Below, in pieces: positions 16,183-25,309 of a stretch of DNA of 64,000 bases. Source of the DNA: Palleronia rufa (GTDB lineage: Bacteria; Pseudomonadota; Alphaproteobacteria; Rhodobacterales; Rhodobacteraceae); NCBI RefSeq assembly GCF_000743715.1, contig NZ_JQEY01000001.1:575658-639657 (forward strand). Reading direction: 5' to 3'. The translations under genes were made by a program, and so were the position numbers. Position 1 is the first letter of the stretch. Every line of letters starts with the position of its first letter. The notes under the pieces were generated by a model. That model saw nothing but the letters and a program-made list of their open reading frames with translations. It searched no databases and was not told the origin of the DNA.

Positions 16183-19100
16183 ATGGCCGGCACGACAACC
16201 GCACCGACGGTGCGCCTGATCTCCTGTCTCGGGGTGGCGCTGGATATGGAGCTGCTGCCGCATTTCCTGCGACATTACGCAGGGCTGGGCATCGCGCCGG
16301 GCCACATTCACGTGATCCTGAACGCGGTCGAGGCCGACGACCCGCGCCTTTGCGATGCGGAGCGGCAGCTGACAGCGTTCGGCGCGGCCATCCCGGTGCG
16401 GTGGATCGGCGCCTATACCAGCGACGCGATGTGGGCGCAGCGCCGGGCGCTGCAAAAGCGGGTGGCGCGGGACGGCGACTGGATCGTGAACGCCGACATG
16501 GACGAGCACCACAGCTATCCCGCGCCGATCGCAGAGGTCATTGCCCATTGCCGGGATGTCGATGCGACCTGCGTTCAGGGGCTACAGATCGACCGGCTTG
16601 CGCCGGGCGGTTTGCTGGCGCCGGTGGCCGACAGCCCCGCGCTGGCAGACCAGTTCCCGATCGAATGCGAGGCGTCGTTCCGAATCTTCGGACAGGGCGA
16701 ACACTACGGCATCTCTTCCACGACCAAGCTGATGCTGCATCGTGCGGACGTCTTTCCGCGCCGCGGCGGCCACAATCCAGAGGGGCTTACGGCGGATTCC
16801 TCGGCCGCCGCTGCGGCGGACGGCCCCCGGTTCCTTGCCGGGCGCCCGCTCCACCGCATTGCAGAGATCGCGACCCCTTCGATCCGCTTCGCCTTTCCGT
16901 TCCAGAGCGCACACTACAAATGGTGCGCGACGCGGTTGCCGACGGTCGAGCGGCGGCTGGCCATGTCCGGCGTCAGCCCTGCGGGCCGCGAATATGGCGG
17001 CAAGCTGCGCGACTACCTGTCCCGCCACGGCCGCGTCCGCCTGGAAGACGTGGCGTTGCGCGGGTCCGCGGACCGTCCGGACGGCGACTGGCGCGCCACG
17101 ATGCGGGTTCTGCGGCAAGGCGCGCGCAGGCCGGCCGCCCGCGCCACGGGGCCGCAGGTCTTCGTGGCGATCCGCGCGGCCGGCGAACGGACCGAGGCGC
17201 TGGCCCATGCGCTTGCAGCGGCAGAGGTCGGTCCGGACCGGGTGACCCTGCTGCATGAGGTGCCTTTCGCCACCGCCATCCGCGCAGGGTTCGAGCGCGG
17301 CGTGGCGTCCGGGGCGGCGTGGACGCTCTGCCTCGATGCCGACGTGCTGCTCAGGCCCGGCGCGGTCGCGGACCTTCTGGCACAGGCCCGGCATCTCGAT
17401 CCGGTGATGTTCGGCGTCAGCGGCGTGGTCGCCGACCCGCTCATGGGACGACAGCGGGTCGCCGGCCAGCATCTCTACCGGACCGATCTGCTGCGAACCG
17501 CGCTGTCCACGGCCAGTTTCGATCCCTCCCAGCGCCGCCCCGAATCCCATGTCAAGCGCCAGATGCTGGCGGCAGGACACGCGTGGCACCGCTCTGACGT
17601 GATGATGGGGCTGCATGACGCAGAGCAATTCTATGCCGACATCTTCCGAAAGGTCGTGGTCCACACCCGCAAACACGAGAAGGCCATGCCGATCGCACGC
17701 CGGATCTGGGCGCGGACCGCGGCGACCGAGCCGGACGCACGGGTGGCCTTCTGGTCCATGGAGGCGCCGGAGCGGATCGGCCCGGTCCCGCCGCCGAAAG
17801 GAGCCGGCGCGCGCGCCGTCAGCATCGACCGGCGCCAGTTTCCCGATCGGATCGACGGGTTCCTCGGACTCGTCGGCCTGACGGAGAAGCCGCCCCTTTC
17901 CGCCGACGCCATGCGGCCCGCCGACGTTTCCGCCCGCCTCGCCGCCTTCGTGGAGGCAGAGGAATGGCGCGGCGACCCGGACGGCGACACCATGGCGACG
18001 GCCTGTGCCGCCGGCGCCTCGAAGACCGCGCCGCCGCGCCTCATCTCCTGCATCGGGGTGGATGGGCCGTGCGGGGGGGATCTGCCCCTTCTGCCGCATT
18101 TCCTGGCCCACTACGCGGCGCTGGGCATACCCCCGTCGCGGATGCATCTGATCCTGAACGCACGGACGGAGGGGCATGAGGGGCTGGCGGCGGCGCGCGC
18201 GCTCCTCGACCGGGCGGGGACCGCGGCACCGCAACTCTGGATCGGTCCCTATACGAGCGCGGGGATGTGGGACCGGCGCCGCGCGCTTCAAGACAGCGTG
18301 GCGGAGGCCGACGACTGGATCGTGAACGCCGACGCGGACGAGTTCCACGATTATCCCGCGACGCTGCGAGAGGTCATCGCGTTCTGCGATGCGCGGGGCG
18401 TGCGCTGTGTCCAGGGGCCGTTCGTGGACCGGATCGCGGCTGACGGGTCGCTGCCCGCGATCCACCCCGACCGCGGGCTGTGGGAACAGGTCCCCGTCGC
18501 CGCAGAGGTCGGCCTTGCCCTGGGCAAGCGCGCCGGGGAAGAGGACGCCGCCGGTACGGTCAAGACAATGCTCCACCGGGGCGACGTGCGGCCCGGTCTC
18601 GGTGGTCACAATCCGCAGGAAGGTCCGCCTGAGGCCTTGATCTACGGCCTGCCGCTGATGCACTTTGCGCGCGTGAAGTCACCGGCCTGGCGACGGACGC
18701 TTCCGTTCCGGGTGATGCACGTCAAGTGGACGGCGGGCCTTGTCCGACGACTTGAGGATCGGCGCGGGACCGAAGGCGCCAGTCCGGCGGGGTCGCGCTA
18801 TGGCGGGCGGATCCTGGATTACCTGCAGCGCAACGGCGGGCGGATCAGACCAAAGGACGTGCACGCGCACCCTCCGGAGGCCGCCCGCATGGCCTGGCAG
18901 AACCGCGTGGCCGAAATTGCCGGGCTAGGGACGGCGCTGGCACGGGTCCGTCCCCGTGCCGCCTTTCTGCGCCAGGCGCGTAACGCGGCCGCCGCCGCGC
19001 TGGACCCGGACTGGACACTCCGCCAACTCACTTTCGGCAGCGGCGGTGGCCTCTTTCATGCCCACAGCTACTACGACATTCCGGTCCTGAGCGACGATGC

Positions 19101-20211
19101 CCGCCGCATCGCCGCCTACCGGATGCGCATGCAGGGCCGCTGGATGACGCCGAAAGATGCCGTGGACATCGGCATTGTGGATGCCGAAGCCGGAGGCTTC
19201 GCCCGCATCGGCGCGAGCCGCGCCTGGAGCTGGCAGCAAGGGCCGATGGCGCAATGGCTTCCCGGTGGCCAGGCGCTGATCTGGAACGACAGGGTCCGCG
19301 CGGACGACGCGGCGGATGGCGACGCCTTCGTCGCGCGCCTCCACGACATCCGCACGGGCACCACACGGACGCTGCCGCGCACGGTCTACGCGATCTCCCC
19401 CGGCGGGGATGCGGCGCTGTCGCTGAACATGGCCCGCCTCGACCGCGCGCGCCCCGGCTACGGCTATCCCGGCGGGCGCGGCGCGGCGCTGGAGAGCGGC
19501 GCCCCGGCAGAGGATGGCGTCTGGCGCATGGGGCTTGCCGCCGACGAACCTGCGCCGAAGCTGGTCCTGCCGCTGTCCCGCGCCGTGGCGTTTCTGGCCG
19601 AACGATTGCCGCAGGAAGAGCGACAGGAGCACCTGTCCGGCGCCCTGGTCCACTGGTTCAACCACGTGAAGCTTTCCCCGAACGGGCGCCGCTTCACCGT
19701 CAAGCTTCGCTGGCGCGCCGCGGACTTGCAAAGCCCCTGGACCGGCAGGATGGGCGTCAGCCTGACCTGCGGGATGGATGGGACCGGGCTGTCCCTCTTG
19801 GCGCGGGGCGCAAGCCACGTCATGTGGCTGGACGACCGGTCGCTCTACTTCTGGCACCAATCCGAAGGCCGTTTTGTCATGGCCCGGGACGGCATCCCCC
19901 GTTCGGCGGACATCACCGCGCCCTACCCAGAGCTGATTACCCGCAACGTCCATTTCCGCCACATCCCCGATGCGCCGGACTGGGCGATCTACGACACGCC
20001 TTATGCGGAGGAGATCGACGTCATGCGCCTTCATCGCGGCACCGGCGCGGCGACGCGGCTGGCGCGGTTCACCGGCCACAGACCGCACCACGGGCCGTTC
20101 CGCTGCGACCTGCACCCGGTGCCGTCCCGGGACGGGCAGCGCATCGTGGTGACGTCGCTTCAGGACGGCGGGCGGCAGATCTACCTGCTGGAACGGAAGG
20201 CCGCGCCATGA
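16183..20211 (+). CDS. Giant protein: three glycosyltransferase-like regions plus probable beta-propeller
   Basis: 1342 residues with no signal peptide. Residues about 11-300 and 619-895 are two copies of one GT-A/GT92-like domain: RLISCLGVA / RLISCIGVD, IGAYTSDAMWAQRRAL / IGPYTSAGMWDRRRAL, metal-binding NADMDE / NADADE, and a GGHNP motif in each. Between them (about 325-545) is a third region with the DxD-type segment CLDADVLLRPGA. Residues about 955-1340 resemble a TolB/oligogalacturonate-lyase-like beta-propeller (IPVLSDDARRIAAYR, WNWQQG-like WSWQQGPMAQWLPGG, VYAISPGGDAALSLN, HPVPSRDGQRIVVTS). The glycosyltransferase assignment is family knowledge; the acceptor and the joint role with the neighbouring sulfotransferase are inference. 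The stop overlaps the next ATG by four bases. Confidence 0.75.
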   Translation: MAGTTTAPTVRLISCLGVALDMELLPHFLRHYAGLGIAPGHIHVILNAVEADDPRLCDAERQLTAFGAAIPVRWIGAYTSDAMWAQRRALQKRVARDGDWIVNADMDEHHSYPAPIAEVIAHCRDVDATCVQGLQIDRLAPGGLLAPVADSPALADQFPIECEASFRIFGQGEHYGISSTTKLMLHRADVFPRRGGHNPEGLTADSSAAAAADGPRFLAGRPLHRIAEIATPSIRFAFPFQSAHYKWCATRLPTVERRLAMSGVSPAGREYGGKLRDYLSRHGRVRLEDVALRGSADRPDGDWRATMRVLRQGARRPAARATGPQVFVAIRAAGERTEALAHALAAAEVGPDRVTLLHEVPFATAIRAGFERGVASGAAWTLCLDADVLLRPGAVADLLAQARHLDPVMFGVSGVVADPLMGRQRVAGQHLYRTDLLRTALSTASFDPSQRRPESHVKRQMLAAGHAWHRSDVMMGLHDAEQFYADIFRKVVVHTRKHEKAMPIARRIWARTAATEPDARVAFWSMEAPERIGPVPPPKGAGARAVSIDRRQFPDRIDGFLGLVGLTEKPPLSADAMRPADVSARLAAFVEAEEWRGDPDGDTMATACAAGASKTAPPRLISCIGVDGPCGGDLPLLPHFLAHYAALGIPPSRMHLILNARTEGHEGLAAARALLDRAGTAAPQLWIGPYTSAGMWDRRRALQDSVAEADDWIVNADADEFHDYPATLREVIAFCDARGVRCVQGPFVDRIAADGSLPAIHPDRGLWEQVPVAAEVGLALGKRAGEEDAAGTVKTMLHRGDVRPGLGGHNPQEGPPEALIYGLPLMHFARVKSPAWRRTLPFRVMHVKWTAGLVRRLEDRRGTEGASPAGSRYGGRILDYLQRNGGRIRPKDVHAHPPEAARMAWQNRVAEIAGLGTALARVRPRAAFLRQARNAAAAALDPDWTLRQLTFGSGGGLFHAHSYYDIPVLSDDARRIAAYRMRMQGRWMTPKDAVDIGIVDAEAGGFARIGASRAWSWQQGPMAQWLPGGQALIWNDRVRADDAADGDAFVARLHDIRTGTTRTLPRTVYAISPGGDAALSLNMARLDRARPGYGYPGGRGAALESGAPAEDGVWRMGLAADEPAPKLVLPLSRAVAFLAERLPQEERQEHLSGALVHWFNHVKLSPNGRRFTVKLRWRAADLQSPWTGRMGVSLTCGMDGTGLSLLARGASHVMWLDDRSLYFWHQSEGRFVMARDGIPRSADITAPYPELITRNVHFRHIPDAPDWAIYDTPYAEEIDVMRLHRGTGAATRLARFTGHRPHHGPFRCDLHPVPSRDGQRIVVTSLQDGGRQIYLLERKAAP

Positions 20212-22259
20212 CCCGGCCGCGGCTCATAATGACGCTGCTGGTCCGCGATGCCGCCGATATCGTGGCCGAGAACGTGGCCTGGCATCTTGCCCAAGGCGTG
20301 GATCACGTCATCGCCACCGACAACGGGTCTGTCGACGGGACGGTGGAGGCGTTGGAACCTTTCGCTCGGGACGGTGCGCTGACCCTGCTGCATGAGCCGT
20401 CGAGGGCGTATCTGCAGGACATCTGGACCACGCGCATGGCGCTGATGGCCCGTGACCGGATGAGCGCAGACTGGGTGATCTGCAACGATGCGGACGAGTT
20501 CTGGTGCGCGCCGTCGGGGCGTCTGCACGATGTGCTGCCGGATCCGTCCGAACGGCCCTGCCTGTTGGTCTGCCGGCGGCACAACATGATCGGACCGCGC
20601 GATGCGCTGCTCAGCGTCCATTGGGCCGATGCGCTGATCTACCGGGCGGTGTCGCCCCCCGTATTGCCCCCGTCCCCGGAAACAGAGGCCGACGTGCAAG
20701 CGATCAGGTTTCAGACCACTTATTTCCAGCACCAGGTCCCGGCCAAGGTCATATTTCCGACACGCGGGCTGAACCGGGTCAAACGCGGCGCGCACGGCGG
20801 AATCTACGACGGACACGCGCCGGAAGAGCGCGATTGCGCCGTGGAAATCGTGCACTTCCCGGTCCGATCGCTTGAGGATTTCGACCGCACGGTGCGGCGA
20901 ATCGGATCGTCGGTGCGCGGACGTCCGGAACTGCCGCAGCTTACCTCTTGGAAGTACCGCCGCTGGCTGGCCATGGCCGAAAAGCACGGCTCGATCTGGC
21001 CGGCCTATCGGGAGGCCTTGCCAGACCGACGGCAGGTCGCCGCCGATCTGGCCGCGGGGTGTCTCATAGAGGACAGGTCCATGTCTCGCGCGTTGCGCAG
21101 CCTGCCCGCGTCGCGCCTGCCCGAACCGACCACCGCACCGCCGGCGGTCGCGGCGCGGGACGACGGCGGCCGGCTCATCCTCGTCAGCGGACCGGACGGC
21201 GCTGCCTGCGCTTCCGTCGGGGGGCTGCTGGTCCGGCTTGGCGCGACGCCGCCGCTGAACAGTGACGGTGAAGCGCAGTTGCCGGCGGTCCATACCGCGA
21301 TCCTGGCCGAAATCGGCGCCAACGGACCCGCGCCGGTCGATCCGGCCCGGTTCGCCGCGCCCGTCGCCAGAGCCTACAGGGCAACCCTGTTCGAGACTTT
21401 GATGGCCGATTTCGCCGACCTGAACCAGGCGGTGGTGGCGGACGCGCGCCTTTGTCGTCTGCTTCCCCTGTGGCGGGAGCTTTGCAAAGAGCGGCATATG
21501 GGGCTGAGCGTCGTGCTCTGCGTCGGCGCGTTGCCGGAGCAGGAGGCCGACGCACTACCATGGGCGCGCCGGATCCTCGACGCCGAACGGAACAGCCGTG
21601 GGCTGCCGCGGTTCGCGGTGTTGGACCACGATCTAGCGGCCGACTGGCGCGCCGCGCTCGGACCCGCGGAGGCATGGATCGCGCCCGATCGGACCGGCCC
21701 GTTACTACCGGGCGAAGAGGCGCCGCCCGCGGACCTGTCGCGGCAGCCCCTGGTCGATGCCCGTCCCGCGCTGGTATGCGGGATCCTCGACGCGATGCAG
21801 GCGCTTGCGGCCGGCGGGGACACTCCGCTTCTGACCGCGGCGTTCGACCGGCTGGGTGCAGATCTGGACCGCGCCTGCGGGGTGCTGCCCCCCGACGACC
21901 AAGCCGTCCGCAGGCAGGTTCTGGAGCGCTGCCGGGCCCTTGTCCGGCCCCGCGGCATCGCCCGCCGTCTGCGTCTGCGGCGGCTCGTGGCAGAGGTCCG
22001 GGCCGCACCCGAATTCGATCCCGACTGGTACCTGGCCGCCTATCCCGATGTCGCCGAGAGCGGCGCGGACCCCGCGCGGCACTTCGTTCGACACGGCGCG
22101 GCCGAGGGGCGCAATCCCGGACCCCGGTTCGATACGCTGGCCTATTACCAGGCGCATCCCGATGTACTGGCGGCCGGACAGATCGCGCTGCTGCACTATT
22201 GCCGAAGCGGCCGGGCGGAAGGCCGGGCAATCCTGCCCGCCCTGCCGGCCCCCGCCTGA
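20208..22259 (+). CDS. Glycosyltransferase family 2 protein with sulfotransferase-like middle and C-terminal repeat
   Basis: 683 residues from the ATG that overlaps the previous stop (ATGA). Residues 1-290 are a GT2/GT92-like domain (LVRDAADIVAENVAWHLAQG, ATDNGSVDGT, DxD-type NDADEFW at 93-99). Residues about 322-500 resemble a sulfotransferase fold (LILVSGPDGAACASVGGLL) but lack the lysine/serine of a working phosphosulfate loop. Residues about 600-675 carry two copies of the FDPDWYLAAYPDV...HFVRHGAAEGR motif that recurs in alphaproteobacterial polysaccharide glycosyltransferases. A long open frame upstream on this strand is a shadow of the preceding gene. It ends eight bases before cyoD on the opposite strand. 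Confidence 0.8.
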   Translation: MTRPRLIMTLLVRDAADIVAENVAWHLAQGVDHVIATDNGSVDGTVEALEPFARDGALTLLHEPSRAYLQDIWTTRMALMARDRMSADWVICNDADEFWCAPSGRLHDVLPDPSERPCLLVCRRHNMIGPRDALLSVHWADALIYRAVSPPVLPPSPETEADVQAIRFQTTYFQHQVPAKVIFPTRGLNRVKRGAHGGIYDGHAPEERDCAVEIVHFPVRSLEDFDRTVRRIGSSVRGRPELPQLTSWKYRRWLAMAEKHGSIWPAYREALPDRRQVAADLAAGCLIEDRSMSRALRSLPASRLPEPTTAPPAVAARDDGGRLILVSGPDGAACASVGGLLVRLGATPPLNSDGEAQLPAVHTAILAEIGANGPAPVDPARFAAPVARAYRATLFETLMADFADLNQAVVADARLCRLLPLWRELCKERHMGLSVVLCVGALPEQEADALPWARRILDAERNSRGLPRFAVLDHDLAADWRAALGPAEAWIAPDRTGPLLPGEEAPPADLSRQPLVDARPALVCGILDAMQALAAGGDTPLLTAAFDRLGADLDRACGVLPPDDQAVRRQVLERCRALVRPRGIARRLRLRRLVAEVRAAPEFDPDWYLAAYPDVAESGADPARHFVRHGAAEGRNPGPRFDTLAYYQAHPDVLAAGQIALLHYCRSGRAEGRAILPALPAPA

Positions 22260-22266
22260 TCCGGGG

Positions 22267-22611
22267 CTACATCCGCGCGGACAGGCTGGCCATGATCCAG
22301 AGCGTTCCGAAGGCCATGATGGACAAGAGAAGAATGGTGAAGAGCAGAAGCTGAAGATCCTCACGCTTCTGGCGGCTGAGGTCGATGTGCAGAAAGACGC
22401 GCAGATGCACCACGATCTGCGTCAGCGCCAGGATCACCAGCGTCGGAAAGATCCAAGCCCGCGGCAGCAGCCCCGTCATCACCGACGCGAAGGATGCCAC
22501 AGTGAGGAGGACGGACAGGATCAGGCCGATGAAGTAGAACCGCCGCTCGGCCCGTTCTTCCTCGTTTCTGGAATCCAGCATGAGGCGGGTCTTGAGATCG
22601 TCGAGCTTCAT
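22267..22611 (-). CDS. cyoD: Cytochrome o ubiquinol oxidase subunit IV
   Basis: 114 residues from the ATG that overlaps the cyoC stop (ATGA); an upstream in-frame start would lie inside cyoC. Three hydrophobic segments are visible (YFIGLILSVLLTVASFASVM, IFPTLVILALTQIVVHLRVF, LLLFTILLLSIMAFGTLWIM) with the CyoD-type motif QIVVHLRVFLHID. Small accessory membrane subunit of the bo-type quinol oxidase; last gene of the leftward cyoABCD operon. Confidence 0.92.
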   Translation of the reverse strand: MKLDDLKTRLMLDSRNEEERAERRFYFIGLILSVLLTVASFASVMTGLLPRAWIFPTLVILALTQIVVHLRVFLHIDLSRQKREDLQLLLFTILLLSIMAFGTLWIMASLSARM

Positions 22612-23225
22612 GCCACCCCCGCCAGAAACACCATGGAGAAGATCCCGATCCATACGATGTCCAGGAAATGCCAGTAGAGCCCCATACGGGTGACGCGGCT
22701 CTTGATCTGATCGGTCAGGCCGTATCTGAGGATCTGTCCCGTCATCGCCGCCATCCAGACCAAACCTCCGGCGACGTGAAGCCCGTGAAGGCCGACCAGC
22801 GCCCAGAGCGCGCTGAGATAACCGGACCTCTGCGGCACGGCGCCCATGTGATACCAGTCGCGAAAGTCGATGGCCTCTACGATCAGGAAGCTGAGGGCGG
22901 ATGTCGCCGCGACCGCAAGCCAGCCCAGCGTGCGCCAGCGCTGGTTGTGATATTTCATCGACAGGCTGGCCCAGCTGAACCCGAAGGACGACCCCAAAAG
23001 CAGCGCCGTCTGCAAAGCGATGCTCTTCAGGTCGGTCACGTCTTCCGGCCCCGGACCGCCCGCCGTCGCGCCGGCCATCGTGCCGAAGATCGCAAACACC
23101 AGCCCGAAGGTGACCAGGTCGCTCATGACGAAGACCCAGAAGCCGAAGACCTTGACCTCGGCCTCATGCTCTCCGTCGGAATAGCCCAGGTTCATCCCCG
23201 GATGGACATTGGTCTCCTGGCTCAT
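22608..23225 (-). CDS. cyoC: Cytochrome o ubiquinol oxidase subunit III
   Basis: 205 residues with five hydrophobic segments, typical of CyoC/COX3. It begins with the CyoC-like GYSDGEHEAEVKVFGFWVFVMSDL, contains LWALVGLHGLHVAGGLVW and ends YWHFLDIVWIGIFSMVFL, the conserved subunit III C-terminus. Membrane subunit without redox centres. Both ends overlap neighbours by four bases, so translation is coupled through cyoB-cyoC-cyoD. Confidence 0.96.
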   Translation of the reverse strand: MSQETNVHPGMNLGYSDGEHEAEVKVFGFWVFVMSDLVTFGLVFAIFGTMAGATAGGPGPEDVTDLKSIALQTALLLGSSFGFSWASLSMKYHNQRWRTLGWLAVAATSALSFLIVEAIDFRDWYHMGAVPQRSGYLSALWALVGLHGLHVAGGLVWMAAMTGQILRYGLTDQIKSRVTRMGLYWHFLDIVWIGIFSMVFLAGVA

Positions 23226-25309
23226 GACGCGATCGCCATGTCGGTGGCCGCATGGCCCCGGTTGCGCGGATCGTCCTCATGATCGCGGTTCACCGGCGTA
23301 CAAAGATGCAGTGCCTCGATCCAGGCTTCGTTCACTCTTTGCACCTCGATCGCGGGGATGACGATATGAGGGTATTCGAAGAACGATCGGACGAAGAAAT
23401 AAGCCACCAATCCGAACGCCGCGGCGGCCGCCAGCCACCAGATCCACCAGGTCAGCGCGAAGCCGAGCGCGGTGGTCGATACCATCACCACCATCCCCGC
23501 AGAGGTCGGTGCCGGAAGTTCGATATCGCGGTACTCCGCCGGCTGGACATAGGGCTTGCCCTCGGCCTTTTCCTTGGCGAAGGCGTCCAGGCTGCTGACT
23601 TGCGGGATGACCGGGAAGTTCCAGGGCGGCGGCGGCGACGGGGTCGCCCATTCCAGCGTCCGGCCGTCCCAGGGGTCGCCCAACGGCACGGCAAGGCTGT
23701 CGCGGTTCCGGATCGAGATCCAGAGCGTGACGAAAAGTCCGCAGAAGGCCGCCAGCAGGATAAAGGCGCCGGTCAGGGAAACGTACATATAGGGCAGGAA
23801 CGCCGGATCGTCGAAGGCGGCCGACCGGCGCGGATACCCAAGCAGCCCCACGGCATAGAGCGGCAGGAAGGTCATCGCGAACCCCACGATCCACAGGATC
23901 GCCGTGATGGTCCCCGCCCGCTCGTGCAAGCGGAAGCCGTAGGCCTTGGGAAACCAGATGTGGATCCCGGCGAAGATGCCGAAGATCAGCCCCGGCAGCA
24001 GGACATTGTGGAAATGCGCGACGATGAACTGCGTGTTGTGGACCTGCCAGTTGATCGCCGGATTCGCCAGGATGATGCCGGAAAATCCCCCGATGGTGAA
24101 CAGGATGAAGAACCCGGTCATATAGACCATGGGTGTGGTCATGCGGATCCGCCCGCGCCAGAGCGTCGCCATCCAGACATAGACCTTCACGCCCGTCGGA
24201 ACGGCGATGATCGCCGTGGCGATACCGAAGGCCGCGTTGATCGAGGGCGACTGGCCCATGGTGAAGAAATGGTGCAGCCAGACGCCGAAGCTGATCACCG
24301 CGATCGACATCGTCGCCATCACCAAGGACCTGTAGCCGTAAAGCCGTTTTGCCGCGAACGTGGCCGTAAGCTCGGAAAAGATGCCGTAGGCGGGCAGGAT
24401 CAGGATGTAGACCTCAGGGTGGCCGAACATCCAGAACAGGTTGGCGTAGTTCATCATGTTGCCGCCGAGGTCGTTGGTGAAGAAATGGAACCCCAGCAAA
24501 CGGTCCAGCGCCTGCATCAATCCCGCGACGGTCAGCGGCGGCAGGGCGAAGATCAGCAGGATCGAGGTGCACAGCGCGGTCCAGCAGAACACCGGCATCT
24601 TGAGGTAATCCATACCGGGCGCCCGCATCTTGTAGATCGTCACCGCGAAATTCAGCCCCGAGAACATGGAGCCGAAGCCCGACAGCACGATCGACCAGAC
24701 CCAGTAATCGGGTCCCGGACCCGGATCGAAATCCGCGCCGGTGAAGGGCGGGTAGGCGGTCCAGCCGCCGGTCTCGAACCCGCCGAGGGCAAGGCTGATC
24801 ATGACCAGGGCAGCACCCGTACCGGTGAGCCCCAGGCTGATCTGGTTCAGGACCGGAAAGGCCATATCCCGCGCGCCGATCTGCAGCGGGATGAGATAGT
24901 TCATGAAACCGGTGATGAACGGCATGGCCACGAAGAAGATCATCACCGTGCCGTGGGTCGAGAAAAGCTCTGCCCAGTGTTCTTCCGACAGAAACGCGCC
25001 GCCCTGGTAGGCCGTCGCCTGATAGCTGCGCATGACCACGCCCTCGGCGATGCCGCGGGCCATCATGATGAACCCCAGGGTGATGTACATGATGCCGATC
25101 TTCTTGTGATCGACGGTGGTCAGCCAGTCGCGCCAGAGCCAGCCCCAGCGGCCCGCGACGGTCAGCCAGACCAGGACCGCCGCGGCGCCGAGAACCATTA
25201 TCCACGCCGCGCCGGAAGAAACGGCGGTGTCGACGGAGGGCGACCTGAACACATCCAGAAGAACCAGGTCCGCCCAACTGAGGCGGCCGAAGATGTCAGT
25301 CATTTCCAT
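23222..25309 (-). CDS. cyoB: Cytochrome o ubiquinol oxidase subunit I
   Basis: Catalytic subunit of the proton-pumping bo3-type quinol oxidase, binding low-spin heme, heme o and CuB. 695 residues from ATG 25309, which has AAGGG about eight bases upstream; ATG 25303 is the alternative. Hallmarks are LTTVDHKKIGIMYI, the heme/CuB segment FGHPEVYILILPAYGIFSE, HHFFTMGQS and THNTQFIVAHFHNVL-like HNTQFIVAHFHNVLLPG. The start overlaps the end of cyoA. A much longer open frame upstream is only read-through over cyoA. Confidence 0.95.
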   Translation of the reverse strand: MEMTDIFGRLSWADLVLLDVFRSPSVDTAVSSGAAWIMVLGAAAVLVWLTVAGRWGWLWRDWLTTVDHKKIGIMYITLGFIMMARGIAEGVVMRSYQATAYQGGAFLSEEHWAELFSTHGTVMIFFVAMPFITGFMNYLIPLQIGARDMAFPVLNQISLGLTGTGAALVMISLALGGFETGGWTAYPPFTGADFDPGPGPDYWVWSIVLSGFGSMFSGLNFAVTIYKMRAPGMDYLKMPVFCWTALCTSILLIFALPPLTVAGLMQALDRLLGFHFFTNDLGGNMMNYANLFWMFGHPEVYILILPAYGIFSELTATFAAKRLYGYRSLVMATMSIAVISFGVWLHHFFTMGQSPSINAAFGIATAIIAVPTGVKVYVWMATLWRGRIRMTTPMVYMTGFFILFTIGGFSGIILANPAINWQVHNTQFIVAHFHNVLLPGLIFGIFAGIHIWFPKAYGFRLHERAGTITAILWIVGFAMTFLPLYAVGLLGYPRRSAAFDDPAFLPYMYVSLTGAFILLAAFCGLFVTLWISIRNRDSLAVPLGDPWDGRTLEWATPSPPPPWNFPVIPQVSSLDAFAKEKAEGKPYVQPAEYRDIELPAPTSAGMVVMVSTTALGFALTWWIWWLAAAAAFGLVAYFFVRSFFEYPHIVIPAIEVQRVNEAWIEALHLCTPVNRDHEDDPRNRGHAATDMAIAS

